From: Streptomyces sp. YIM 130001
GTDB taxonomy: Bacteria; Actinomycetota; Actinomycetes; Streptomycetales; Streptomycetaceae
Direction of reading: 5' to 3'
Assembly (NCBI RefSeq): GCF_003574445.1
Contig: NZ_KZ984560.1
Location: 159,736 to 223,735, forward strand
DNA: 64,000 bases
Of the stretch, positions 53,100 through 62,050 are shown one piece after another. Below the pieces are notes generated by a model. The model saw nothing but the letters and a program-made list of their open reading frames with translations, was not told the origin of the DNA and did no database searches. Within the stretch, counting starts at the first letter, position 1, and each line of letters begins with the position of its first letter. A program made the translations under genes and the position numbers.

Positions 53100-53132
53100 G
53101 GGCCGGGCGCCTCCTCAGGGGGCGCCCGGCCC
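53100..53132. terminator. 12-bp hairpin between convergent genes
   Basis: GGGCCGGGCGCC (53100-53111) pairs with GGCGCCCGGCCC (53121-53132) over a 9-nt loop, following the monooxygenase stop and before the livF stop at 53156. Confidence 0.7.
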
Positions 53133-53155
53133 GTGGTCGGCCGGGCGCGGGCCCG

Positions 53156-53884
53156 TCAGCCGGCCGTCGGTGCGAGGGCGAGTGCCCCGTGCAGTTCGGC
53201 CGGGTCGGCGCGTACGGCTGTGCCGTCCAGGCGGGTCGTGATGCGGCCCGAGGTGAGCACCGAGACGGTGTCGGCGCAGCCCGCGGCGAGCGCCGGGCTC
53301 GGGGACACCAGCAGCACGGCGATGCCCTCGCCGGCGAGGGTGCCGATCAACTCGTGGATCTGCCGCACCAGTACGGGTGCGAGGCCTTCCGTGGGTTCGT
53401 CGAGGAGCAGCACGCGCGGTGTGCTGAGCAGGGCGCGGGCCAGGGCCAGCATCTGCTGTTCGCCGCCGGACAGGTCGGCGCCGCGGTGGGTGCGGCGTTC
53501 GGCGAGGCGGGGCAGCAGCTCGAGAGTGCGTTCCGGGGTCCAGGGCCGGGCCCCGTCCTCCTTCGCGGTGGCCGGTGGCCGGTACGAGAGGCGCAGATGC
53601 TCGTCCACGGTGAGGCCGGCGAAGACACGGCGGCCCTGCGGTACGAGCCCGACCCCGGCGCGGGCGATGCGGTGCGCCGCGCGGCCGGCGACCTCGGCGC
53701 CGTCCAGACGTACGGAACCCGCCGTGGGCCGCAGCAGTCCGGCGACGGCGTGCACCAGGGTGCTCTTGCCGGCGCCGTTGTGGCCGACGACGGCGTGCAC
53801 GGTGCCGGGCGGCACGGTGAGGTCGACGCCGTGCAGGACGGTGCCGCCGTGGTAGCCCGCGGTCAGCCCCTTCAGTTCGAGCAT
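53156..53884 (-). CDS. Branched-chain-amino-acid-type ABC transporter, ATP-binding LivF
   Basis: 242 residues. Walker A VVGHNGAGKSTLV, signature DLSGGEQQMLALARA, Walker B VLLLDEPTEGLAP. Its ATG overlaps the livG-like stop as ATGA. The last gene of the transporter string. Confidence 0.9.
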   Translation of the reverse strand: MLELKGLTAGYHGGTVLHGVDLTVPPGTVHAVVGHNGAGKSTLVHAVAGLLRPTAGSVRLDGAEVAGRAAHRIARAGVGLVPQGRRVFAGLTVDEHLRLSYRPPATAKEDGARPWTPERTLELLPRLAERRTHRGADLSGGEQQMLALARALLSTPRVLLLDEPTEGLAPVLVRQIHELIGTLAGEGIAVLLVSPSPALAAGCADTVSVLTSGRITTRLDGTAVRADPAELHGALALAPTAG

Positions 53885-54669
53885 CAGTGGGTCTCCGCTG
53901 TGGTGGTCCCGAGGTAGGCCTCGCGAACGGCGGGGTGGTCGAGGGCGGTGCGTACCGGACCGGTGACCAGGGTGCGGCCGTCCACGAGGACGGTCACGGC
54001 GTCGGCGATCCGCGCGACGACCTCGGTGTGGTGCTCGACCAGGAGCAGGGCGACGGCGTCGTCGACCCCGTCGAGTACGTCGAGCAGCCGGCCGATGTCA
54101 CGGTCCGTCAGTCCGGCGGCCGGCTCGTCGAGCAGCAGGACCCGGGGGCGGGCGGACAGGGCGGCGGCGATGTCGAGGAGTCTGCGCCGGCCGTGGGACA
54201 GCCTGGCGGCGGGTTCGTCGGCGACGTCCGCGAGGCCGACTTCGGCCAGCTGGTCGTACGCGGTGGCGGTGCGGTGCCGTGCGCGGCGTCCGAGCAGCGG
54301 GAGGCCGGAGCCCTCCGGCCACCTCTGGTGGCGCCAGGCCGCGAGCACCAGGTTGTCCAGGACGGTCAGTTCGGGGATCACGGACGGCTGCTGGAAGCTG
54401 CGGGCGATACCGCGGCGGGCCCGTCGTGCGGGTGCGGTGCGGGTGAGGTCGCGGCCGTCCAGGACGACGGTGCCGCGGTCGGGGATCTCGGTGCCGGCGA
54501 TCAGGTTGAGCAGGGTGGTCTTCCCGGCGCCGTTGGGTCCGATGACGGCGTGCCGTGCGCCGGTGGCCAGAGTGAGGCCGACGTCGTCGAGCGCGGTGAG
54601 GCTGCCGTAGCGGCGGGTGAGGCCGGTGAGGGCGAGGGCCGGACGGTCGGGGGGATCGGTGGGGGTCAT
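53884..54669 (-). CDS. Branched-chain-amino-acid-type ABC transporter, ATP-binding LivG
   Basis: 261 residues. Walker A VIGPNGAGKTTLLN, signature region LSHGRRRLLDIAAA (His replaces the usual Gly/Tyr), Walker B VLLLDEPAAGLTD, and the LivG-typical C-terminal extension (AVREAYLGT). Overlaps the permease stop and the livF-like start by 4 bp each. Confidence 0.9.
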   Translation of the reverse strand: MTPTDPPDRPALALTGLTRRYGSLTALDDVGLTLATGARHAVIGPNGAGKTTLLNLIAGTEIPDRGTVVLDGRDLTRTAPARRARRGIARSFQQPSVIPELTVLDNLVLAAWRHQRWPEGSGLPLLGRRARHRTATAYDQLAEVGLADVADEPAARLSHGRRRLLDIAAALSARPRVLLLDEPAAGLTDRDIGRLLDVLDGVDDAVALLLVEHHTEVVARIADAVTVLVDGRTLVTGPVRTALDHPAVREAYLGTTTAETH

Positions 54670-56729
54670 GGGGTGGCCTCGATCGTCCGGTCGGTGGCGT
54701 CCTTGGTCTCCGTACGGTGCGCCGGTAGGGAGGAAGCGGCTTGCGGTGAGCCGCTTCCCGGACCGTCCGTGGAACCGCTCGCCGACGGGTCCTGGGTGCG
54801 CGGCAGCCGCAGTCCGGCGAGTCCGCGCGGCAGCAGGTAGACGGCCAGGACGAACAGGATGCCGAGCAGCAGCGACCCGTGACCGGGCCAGATCCCGGCC
54901 AGCCAGTCCCGGGTGACGACGATCAGGCCGACGCCGAACAGCGCGCCGACGACGGATGTCGCTCCGCCGATGACGACCGCGAGCAGCGCGAGCGCGGCGA
55001 TCTCGAAGCCCGCGTCGGCCGGCGAGACGTACTCCTGGATCGTGACGAGCAGCGAGCCGCCGATCCCGGCGAGCGCGCCCGCGCCCACGTAAGCGAGCAT
55101 CAGGTACCGGGCCACCGGGTGGCCGGACGCCCGCATCCGCTCCTCCGCTCCCCGGGTGCCGGTCAGCAGTTTCCCGGCGGACGAGCGCAGGAACAGCCAG
55201 GTGGCGGCCACGGCGAGGGCGGCGACGGTCAACACGTAGACGTAGGCGCTGCGTTCGTCGGCCAGCGGCCCGCTCCCCCAGAACGGTTCGGTCGCGGGGA
55301 AGCCGTACAGGCCGTCGGTGCCGCCGGTGACCGACTTCGCCTGGCCGATGACGGTGCTGGTGAGTTCCCCGACGGCGAGCGTGATCATCAGCACCGTGGT
55401 GCCGCGTGCCCGGATCACCGCGGGCCCGGTGACCAGCGCGAAGACGGCCGCCGCGAGTGCCGCCAGTGTCACCTGGACCGGCCCGACGGTGATGCCCCCG
55501 TCGGCGAGGAGCGCCGTTGCGTAGGCGCCCACCGCGAACGGCGCGGTCTGCCCGAGCGTCGGGAGCCCGGCGTAGCCGGTCAGGACGGTGACGCTGACGG
55601 CGACCAGGCCGAGCGCGAGCCCGTAGCCGACGAGCGAGACGCTGTACGCGTCGAGCAGCGACGGCACCGCCGCCAGGAGCCCGAGCAGCACGGCATACGG
55701 CAGGATCCGCCGCATCGTCCGGGCCCGCGGCCCTCGGCTCGCGAACCGCGGCAGCGCGCCACGTGCCCGGACCGCCCTGGCCGTGGCCGCAGCGATCCGG
55801 GCACGCAGCCGGCTCAGCGCCTCCTTCCGGCCGCCGGACGCAGCGGCGAGTTCCGGCCCGCCGCCCTCCGCGGCCATCGCCCCGCCCCGCCGTAGTACGA
55901 GCACCGCGGCCATCGACGCGAACAGCAGATACGGCGCCCAGTCCGGCGCCACCGACACCCCGAGGGTCTGCACCTGTCCGACGCCGATCGCCGCGAACAG
56001 CACACCCCACAGCGAACGGAGTCCGCCGAGCACCACGATGACGAGCGACAGCATCAGCACGGTGTCGGCCGTGTCGGGGCCGGGCCCGATGATCGGCGCA
56101 CCGAGCACACCGGCCGCGCCCGCGAGCGCACCGGCCGCGGCGAGCACCCCGGCGTGCACGGCCTTCGGGTTGATCCCGGTCGCGGCGAGCATCTGCGGGT
56201 CGTCCGCGGACGCCCGTACCGCCGCGCCCGCCCGGGTCCGGGTCAGCACCCAGGTCCCGGCCGCCGCGAGCAGTACTGCCATGCCGATGAACGTCAGGCG
56301 GTACGCGGGATAGCGGTGCCCGAACAGGGAGACCGACGCGTCGAGCGCGCCGGGCACCCGCACCGGCAGTTCGTCCGCCCCGTAGATCGCCACCAGGAGA
56401 TCGCCCACCACCAGTGCCAGGCCGAAGGTGAGCAAGGCTTGTGCGAGATGCCCGCGCCCGGCGAGCGGGGCCGTGGCGACCGAGAGCAGTGCTCCGGCCG
56501 CGCAGGCCGCCGCTGTTCCGGCGGCGAGACCGAGCAGCATTCCGGCCCAGGTGCCGTCGCTCAGCTCGGCGCCGAGGTAGGCGCCGATGGCGTAGAGCGC
56601 TCCGTGCGACAGGTTGAGCACTCCGGCCGTGCCGAAGGCGAGACTGAGGCCCGCGGCGACGACGAACAGGAGCAGCCCGTAGGCCACGCCGTCGATCGCG
56701 GGCACCAGATGGGCGTCGAGGACCGGCAA
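54666..56729 (-). CDS. Fused LivH-LivM permease
   Basis: 687 residues from TTG 56729 (GGAGG 9 bp before). The N-terminal half shows LivH motifs (AVGLSLAFGTAGVLNLSHGAL-type stretch), the C-terminal half LivM motifs (TVLTGYAGLPTLGQTAPFAV, GTTVLMITLAVGELTSTV, AGFEIAALALLAVVIGG). Normally two genes; here one chain with about 18 helices and a basic linker (about 330-360). Ends in a hydrophilic tail. The fusion fixes 1:1 permease stoichiometry. Confidence 0.87.
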   Translation of the reverse strand: MPVLDAHLVPAIDGVAYGLLLFVVAAGLSLAFGTAGVLNLSHGALYAIGAYLGAELSDGTWAGMLLGLAAGTAAACAAGALLSVATAPLAGRGHLAQALLTFGLALVVGDLLVAIYGADELPVRVPGALDASVSLFGHRYPAYRLTFIGMAVLLAAAGTWVLTRTRAGAAVRASADDPQMLAATGINPKAVHAGVLAAAGALAGAAGVLGAPIIGPGPDTADTVLMLSLVIVVLGGLRSLWGVLFAAIGVGQVQTLGVSVAPDWAPYLLFASMAAVLVLRRGGAMAAEGGGPELAAASGGRKEALSRLRARIAAATARAVRARGALPRFASRGPRARTMRRILPYAVLLGLLAAVPSLLDAYSVSLVGYGLALGLVAVSVTVLTGYAGLPTLGQTAPFAVGAYATALLADGGITVGPVQVTLAALAAAVFALVTGPAVIRARGTTVLMITLAVGELTSTVIGQAKSVTGGTDGLYGFPATEPFWGSGPLADERSAYVYVLTVAALAVAATWLFLRSSAGKLLTGTRGAEERMRASGHPVARYLMLAYVGAGALAGIGGSLLVTIQEYVSPADAGFEIAALALLAVVIGGATSVVGALFGVGLIVVTRDWLAGIWPGHGSLLLGILFVLAVYLLPRGLAGLRLPRTQDPSASGSTDGPGSGSPQAASSLPAHRTETKDATDRTIEATP

Positions 56730-56734
56730 GGTGG

Positions 56735-57952
56735 TCAGCCTCCGATGGTGGCCAGGTCCTGGACCATGACGTTGGTGAGCTTCTTGCCGTCGGGCCGGAC
56801 CTGGCGCAGGTACCACTTCTGCACCGGCGAGTGGTCCTTGCTGAACTCCCAGGTTCCGCGGGGGCTTTCGATCTGTCCGAGGCCGTCGATGGCCTCGTTG
56901 ATGGCGTCCGGGGTGACGTCCTTGCCGTCCTTGGTGAGGCTGGCGATCGCCTTGTCGAGCACGGCGCCGGAGTCGTAGCCCGACATCGCGTACGACGTGG
57001 GCTGGCTGTTGTGCTTGGCCGTCCAGTCCGCGGTGAACTTCCGGTTGGCCTCGTTGTCCAGGTCCGGGGCGTAGTTCAGGACCGAGTAGATGTCCTTGGC
57101 GGCCTTGCCCTGGGCGTCGAGGACGCTGCCTTCGGTGAGGAAGGCGGAGTACAGCGGCAGGTGCGAGGCGTCCGACTGGGCGTACTGCTTCGCGAAGTCG
57201 ATCGCCGCCTTGCCGGCGTAGAAGCAGTAGACCGCCTTGGCGTCGGTCTTCGCGATCTTCGAGAGGTACGGCAGGAAGTTGGTGGTCTCGGGGAACGGCG
57301 TCCAGGTGGTCTTGCCGTCCGGGTTGGCCAGCTTGCCGCCGATCTTCTTGAACGTGTCGGTGAAGCCGCCGAGTTCGTCGTAGCCGCCCTGGTAGTCCGG
57401 GCCGATGGCGTAGACCGGGCCGTCGACCTTGTCCTTGACGTAGGGGGCGATGGCCTCGCCCGGCTCGTTCGAGAGGAACGAGGTGTGCCAGAGCCCTTCG
57501 ACGCTCTTCAGTTCGGGCCGGCCGTTGGAGGAGACCAGCGGCACCTTGGCCTTCTTCACCAGCGGCAGGACGGCGTTGTACGAACCGTTGGCGACGATAC
57601 CGGTCAGTACGTCGACCTTGTCCTTCTTGAGCAGCTTGGTGGCGGCCGGGACGGCGGTGGGCGGGCCGTCGCCCTCGTCGCCGACGGTCAGCTTGACCTT
57701 CTTGCCGCCGAGCTTGTTGTCGTGCGTGTCCAGATACAGCTCGAGGCCCTTGCGCATGTCGGTGCCGACCGGCTTGTAGGTGCCCGAGAGGGAGGCGAGG
57801 AAGCCGATGTCGACGGTGTCGTCACCGCTCTCCGCGCTGCCGCCGCCGCTGCACGCCGTGACCCCGACCAGGGTGAGCGTGAGGGCCGCGGCGCCCACCG
57901 CCCGGTGCTTTCTCGGCAGCGCGGACGACCGTATGCGTGTTCTGACTGTCAC
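56735..57952 (-). CDS. Substrate-binding lipoprotein of the Liv-type transporter
   Basis: 405 residues from GTG 57952 after GGAGCACTTC (TTG 57964 is an alternative). A lipobox LVGVTACSGG with Cys after a long positive signal region, followed by a type-I periplasmic-binding fold (IGFLASLSGTYKPVGTDMRK, VLTGIVANGSYNAVLPLV, SGYDSGAVLDKAI). The ligand could be a branched-chain amino acid, amide or urea-like compound. It stands between the kinase pair and its permease. Confidence 0.88.
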   Translation of the reverse strand: MTVRTRIRSSALPRKHRAVGAAALTLTLVGVTACSGGGSAESGDDTVDIGFLASLSGTYKPVGTDMRKGLELYLDTHDNKLGGKKVKLTVGDEGDGPPTAVPAATKLLKKDKVDVLTGIVANGSYNAVLPLVKKAKVPLVSSNGRPELKSVEGLWHTSFLSNEPGEAIAPYVKDKVDGPVYAIGPDYQGGYDELGGFTDTFKKIGGKLANPDGKTTWTPFPETTNFLPYLSKIAKTDAKAVYCFYAGKAAIDFAKQYAQSDASHLPLYSAFLTEGSVLDAQGKAAKDIYSVLNYAPDLDNEANRKFTADWTAKHNSQPTSYAMSGYDSGAVLDKAIASLTKDGKDVTPDAINEAIDGLGQIESPRGTWEFSKDHSPVQKWYLRQVRPDGKKLTNVMVQDLATIGG

Positions 57953-58012
57953 GAAGTGCTCCAACTTGAGGGGGAGTTGCTCGGAGGGGCTCAGGGGTGC
58001 CCGGGGAGAGGT

Positions 58013-58034
58013 GCCTTCGAGGCGGCGCGAAGGC
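58013..58034 (-). terminator. Short hairpin between roadblock and lipoprotein genes
   Basis: GCCTTCG (58013-58019) pairs with CGAAGGC (58028-58034) over an 8-nt loop in the 100-bp gap. It could reduce read-through from the kinase unit to the transporter genes or protect the transporter mRNA. Confidence 0.35.
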
Positions 58035-58053
58035 CGGGAGTGATCGCTCAGTG

Positions 58054-58455
58054 CTACGAGGTCATCTCGCGGGTCTCGGGAGTGAGTGCGTCCCCGACCT
58101 GGTTGATCAGCTCGGCCATCATGTAGCTGACCTCGCCGATGTCCGCGTCCCTCGTGGTGGCCACGAGCAGCGAGGCGCCGCTGGAGACCGCCATGGAGAA
58201 GAGATAGCCGCCCTCCATCGCGGTCAGGCTGTGTTCCACGGGGTCACTGCCGAGCTGTTGTGCCGCACCGGACAGCAGGTTGACGACGCCCGACGCGATG
58301 GCTGCGAGACGGTCGGCGTCGTCGCGCTCCAGGCCGGCGTAGGCGAGCGCGAGCCCGTCCACCGAGATGGCGATCACCTGGGTGACCTCCGGCGTACGGC
58401 GAGCGAAGTCGCTCAGCAGCCAGCTCAGTGAACTGGCGGTCGGTGGGGTGGTCAT
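58054..58455 (-). CDS. Roadblock/LC7-domain protein (CvnB-like)
   Basis: 133 residues; ATG 58455 overlaps the kinase stop (ATGA). The fold is shown by LSWLLSDFARRTPEVTQVIA, VVNLLSGAAQQLG and YLFSMAVSSGASLLVAT. In Streptomyces conservons such proteins (CvnB) form complexes with a histidine-kinase-like CvnA, a DUF742 CvnC and a GTPase CvnD. The latter two are absent nearby. Confidence 0.88.
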   Translation of the reverse strand: MTTPPTASSLSWLLSDFARRTPEVTQVIAISVDGLALAYAGLERDDADRLAAIASGVVNLLSGAAQQLGSDPVEHSLTAMEGGYLFSMAVSSGASLLVATTRDADIGEVSYMMAELINQVGDALTPETREMTS

Positions 58456-60950
58456 CACGTGCTCCGTTGTGTCGTGTCGTCGGGCGATGTGCTCGCTGCC
58501 GCGGCGGAGGCGCCACGGCTGTCCGTGCTCCTGCTGATGCCCTGGGCGTAGGCGGCCAGTACGTCGGACACCTGCCGCGAGTCACGGCGGGTGGGCGCCT
58601 TCCTGGCGGCGGCCGCGGGGCGGGCCTGGGGCCGGCCGGGCGCGGTCCCGTCGCCGGGCGTGCGGCGTTTGCGTACCGGCAGTCCGGCGGCGCTGACGCC
58701 GGACACCTGCGGCTGGGTCGGGATGCGGGGGCCGGTGGCGGGTGCCGCGGGCGTCGGTGCCCGGTCGCGGCCCGCGTCCCCGCCTTCGGCGGCCGAGGCG
58801 CCGTGTTCCCGGGCCGGTTCGCCACCCGGTCCCTGGATGCTCGGCGGCTGCAGCGCGGCGCCGATGCGCGAGCGGCCGGAGATGCTTCCCCTGACCGCGG
58901 CCGGCCTGGCACGCTCGACGACCGGCTTCGCCTCCCGCTCGTCCTCGGCCGTCCGCTCCGCGCTGCCGGCCTCGTCGCGGGTGGACGGCGCGGGCGGCTC
59001 GTACCGCGGGACGGTGGTGAGTACCTCTTTCGGCAGCGTGACCTCGACGATCGTGCCGGGCCCCGAAGAGGCCCGCATCTCCACGACGATGCCGTGCCGC
59101 GCGGCCAGCCGGGCCGCCACCTGGACGCCCATGGACCGGACGCCGCCGATGTCCGCCTGCGGCGCCGCGAGCTTGGCGTTCAGCTCGGCCCGCCGTCCGT
59201 CGCTCATGCCCACGCCGTCGTCGACGATCTGCACCACGGCGCGGTCCCACAACTGCCAGGCAGCGACCCCGACTTGAGTGTCGGGGGCCGAGAACCGGGT
59301 GGCGTTGTCGAGCAGTTCGGCAAGCAGGTGCGCGATGTCGTCGACGGCGCGTGCGGCGATGCCGATGGTGGGGTCGACGTGGCCGAGGCTGACCCTGCTG
59401 AAGCGTTCGATCTGCTGGGCGGCCGCGTAGATCACGGAGGTGCAGGGCTGGTTCGCCGTACGCACCCGGCCGCGGCCGTAACCGCCCAGTACCAGCAGGT
59501 TGTTGGCGTTGCGCTCCATGCGGATGGCGAGGTGGTCCAGGGCGAACAGGACCTCCATGCGGGACGGGTCCAGCTCCTCGCGCTGCACCGTGCTCAGCTC
59601 GTTGGTCATGACCGTGGTCAGCTGTGCGCCGCGCCGGGCCACGCCGACCAGGGTCTCGGCGAACCGCTCGTGTGCTTCGGCCTGTTGGGCCGCGAGCCGG
59701 ACGGCCGCACGGTGCACCGCGTTGAAGGCGTCACCGACCTCGCCGATCTCGTCGTCGGTGATCGCCGGCAGCGGTTTCGCGGTCTTCGCGGCGATCTCGT
59801 CGGGGTTGGTGCCGGCGAGAGCGCCCGGCTGCGCCAGTTCCGTGACCTCGCGCGGCAGTCGCTCGTGGGCGACCTCGTGCGCCGCGTTCCGCAGGTGCCG
59901 CAGCCTGGCGACCATCTCCTTGCCGAGCCGGACGGCGATCAGGACCGCCACCACAAGGGCGAGCACGATGATCGCCAACTCGCCTGCGGCCCACCACATC
60001 TGACTGGTGCGCTCGCTCTTGACGGTGGCGAGAACGTCGTCGTCCACCCGGCTCTCCACCGAGCGCAGCAGCGCGAGGCGGTCGGACGACGCCTTCTGCC
60101 ACGCCGACGGCGACAGGTCGAGTTTCTGTCCCGGCGTAGTGCGGGCGGCCTCGTCGGCGAGCTGCTGGGCGGCCATCGCCTTCGGACCGGCCAGCGTACG
60201 TTCGAGCCAGGTGCGCCACTGGGAGGGGCCGAGGGAGAAGACCACGGCGGTCGACTCGGTGTAGCCCAACTCGGTCTCGCCGAACGAGTTCTGAGTGGCG
60301 GGAGTGAACCCGCCGTCGGCCATCGCGCGGGCCACGGTCACCTGCTGCTGGCCCACCCATTCCCGGGACTTGGACAGGGCGGCGGCGGCCCGGATGTGGT
60401 CGGCGACGTCCGCGGGCACGCCGTCGGCCTGCGCGATGCCGTCGCGGTACGCGATGAGGTCGGCGACGACGATGCGGTAGCCGAAGGCCATCGCCGAGAG
60501 CGCGCCGGAGCCGGAGAGCGCCTGAGCACGCAGCGACGAGAGTTCGTCGAGGTCACGGTCGATCCGTTCGAGGGCGGACGCCGAGGCGGCGGGCACCTGG
60601 GACAGGCCGTCCCGGTGCCGCTGGTAGCGGGCGATGCTCTCGTCGGTGGCCTTGACGAGCTCCTGTAACTGATCCGGGTCGCCCTGCGAGGCCTGCAGTC
60701 CCGCGGCCGCGGCGCGTTCGCGCTGCAGGTGGTAGGTCAGTTCACCGGCTTGCGCGGCGGTCTGCACCATCTCGGTCAGCCGGCCGGCCTCGACGACCTG
60801 GCCGGTGGCGGGCATGAGGGCGCGCGCCGCGAAGGCGACAGCCACAAGGAGTGGGACGGCGACGAGCAGGATGAGCCGGCGGGTGATCCGCACGGCACGC
60901 GCACCTTGCTCAGGCCCTCGGCCGACGGGTAGCCGGGGTTTACGCAACAC
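58455..60950 (-). CDS. Nitrate/nitrite-sensing-domain histidine kinase (CvnA-like)
   Basis: 831 residues from GTG 60950 (a later GTG at 60893 is possible). Order: transmembrane helix 26-46, extracellular NIT-type helical sensor about 50-315, second helix 319-341, HAMP-like linker, His473 in LDHLAIRMERN, N-box ELLDN (545-549), DDGVGMS (577-583), then a disordered Pro/Arg-rich tail of about 180 residues. NIT domains (PF08376) have been linked to nitrate/nitrite or general small-ligand sensing. Coupled to the roadblock gene. Confidence 0.88.
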   Translation of the reverse strand: MLRKPRLPVGRGPEQGARAVRITRRLILLVAVPLLVAVAFAARALMPATGQVVEAGRLTEMVQTAAQAGELTYHLQRERAAAAGLQASQGDPDQLQELVKATDESIARYQRHRDGLSQVPAASASALERIDRDLDELSSLRAQALSGSGALSAMAFGYRIVVADLIAYRDGIAQADGVPADVADHIRAAAALSKSREWVGQQQVTVARAMADGGFTPATQNSFGETELGYTESTAVVFSLGPSQWRTWLERTLAGPKAMAAQQLADEAARTTPGQKLDLSPSAWQKASSDRLALLRSVESRVDDDVLATVKSERTSQMWWAAGELAIIVLALVVAVLIAVRLGKEMVARLRHLRNAAHEVAHERLPREVTELAQPGALAGTNPDEIAAKTAKPLPAITDDEIGEVGDAFNAVHRAAVRLAAQQAEAHERFAETLVGVARRGAQLTTVMTNELSTVQREELDPSRMEVLFALDHLAIRMERNANNLLVLGGYGRGRVRTANQPCTSVIYAAAQQIERFSRVSLGHVDPTIGIAARAVDDIAHLLAELLDNATRFSAPDTQVGVAAWQLWDRAVVQIVDDGVGMSDGRRAELNAKLAAPQADIGGVRSMGVQVAARLAARHGIVVEMRASSGPGTIVEVTLPKEVLTTVPRYEPPAPSTRDEAGSAERTAEDEREAKPVVERARPAAVRGSISGRSRIGAALQPPSIQGPGGEPAREHGASAAEGGDAGRDRAPTPAAPATGPRIPTQPQVSGVSAAGLPVRKRRTPGDGTAPGRPQARPAAAARKAPTRRDSRQVSDVLAAYAQGISRSTDSRGASAAAASTSPDDTTQRST

Positions 60951-61321
60951 GTTGACACCTGACTTGCAGTTTGGTCGGGACAGCAGGTCGGCATCTGGTG
61001 GCCACAGTGACTGATGTGACGGGTGGCACCCCCTGATGCGCGCCCATGCTATGGCGCCTCACGTCCGAATGCGACAACTTCGGTACTACACGGGTTCGTT
61101 GCCGCACATTCTCGTTCACAAGAAGGGCGCTTACGTACGCGAAACCGACACTTCCGCCTGTGTGCGCACCCCCGGGGCGACGCCCGGGAAGCGGCGACGG
61201 CACCGTGCCCGGACACCCGCGAGCACCGGCCGCCCACAGCGCGCGTTCACGCGCAACAGATCCCCCGAGTGGGACCCTGGAGGCCGCCCCACCCTGTGCG
61301 CCGCCCCGGAGGACCACCCAC
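60951..61321. other. Gap of 371 bp between divergent sensor systems
   Basis: Shared upstream region of the kinase string (minus strand) and the two-component pair (plus strand). No gene was identified. A TTGACA on the plus strand (60952-60957) and AT-richer stretches (61068-61110) could belong to promoters. The CTCAG repeats seen upstream of the HtrA-like gene are not found here. Confidence 0.5.
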
Positions 61322-62050
61322 ATGCCCGTCGCCGAAGACGCCCGCGACCCGAGAATCCTGATCGTCGACGACGAGCCCGCCGTGCGGGAGGCACTGCAGC
61401 GCAGCCTCGCCTTCGAGGGGTACGGCACCGCCGTCGCCGAGGACGGCTTCGAGGCCCTGGAGAAGTTCGCCTCGTACCAGCCCGATCTGCTGATCCTCGA
61501 CATCCAGATGCCCCGTATGGACGGCCTGACCGCCGCCCGTCGGCTGCGCGCCACCGGTTCGACGACACCGATCCTGATGCTCACCGCACGCGACACCGTC
61601 GGCGACCGCGTCACGGGCCTGGACGCGGGCGCCGACGACTACCTGGTCAAGCCCTTCGAGCTGGACGAGCTCTTCGCCCGCATCCGGGCCCTGCTGCGCC
61701 GCAGCTCGTACGCGGCGGCCGCGATCGGCGCCGAGGACGACGACGTGCTCGAGTTCGCGGACCTGCGGATGAATCTGGCCACCCGCGAGGTCTTCCGCGG
61801 CAAGCGTGCCGTGGACCTGACCCGCACCGAGTTCACGCTGCTCGAGATGTTCCTGGCCCACCCGCGCCAAGTGCTCACCCGCGAGCAGATCCTCAAGTCC
61901 GTCTGGGGCTTCGACTTCGAGCCGAGCTCCAACTCCCTCGACGTGTACGTCATGTACCTGCGCCGCAAGACCGAGGCCGGCGGCGAGCCCCGCCTCGTGC
62001 ACACCGTGCGCGGCGTCGGCTACGCCCTGCGCCCCGGCGGCGCGGAGTGA
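61322..62050 (+). CDS. MprA-like response regulator (OmpR family)
   Basis: 242 residues from ATG 61322 after GGAGGACC. Receiver domain with the acid pair VDDEP, phospho-acceptor D in LLILDIQMPRMDG, and K in VKPFELDE. Winged helix VDLTRTEFTLLEMFLAHPRQ and VHTVRGVGYALRPGG. It overlaps the kinase gene by 4 bp. By family it answers envelope stress and could control the HtrA-like gene. Confidence 0.93.
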   Translation: MPVAEDARDPRILIVDDEPAVREALQRSLAFEGYGTAVAEDGFEALEKFASYQPDLLILDIQMPRMDGLTAARRLRATGSTTPILMLTARDTVGDRVTGLDAGADDYLVKPFELDELFARIRALLRRSSYAAAAIGAEDDDVLEFADLRMNLATREVFRGKRAVDLTRTEFTLLEMFLAHPRQVLTREQILKSVWGFDFEPSSNSLDVYVMYLRRKTEAGGEPRLVHTVRGVGYALRPGGAE

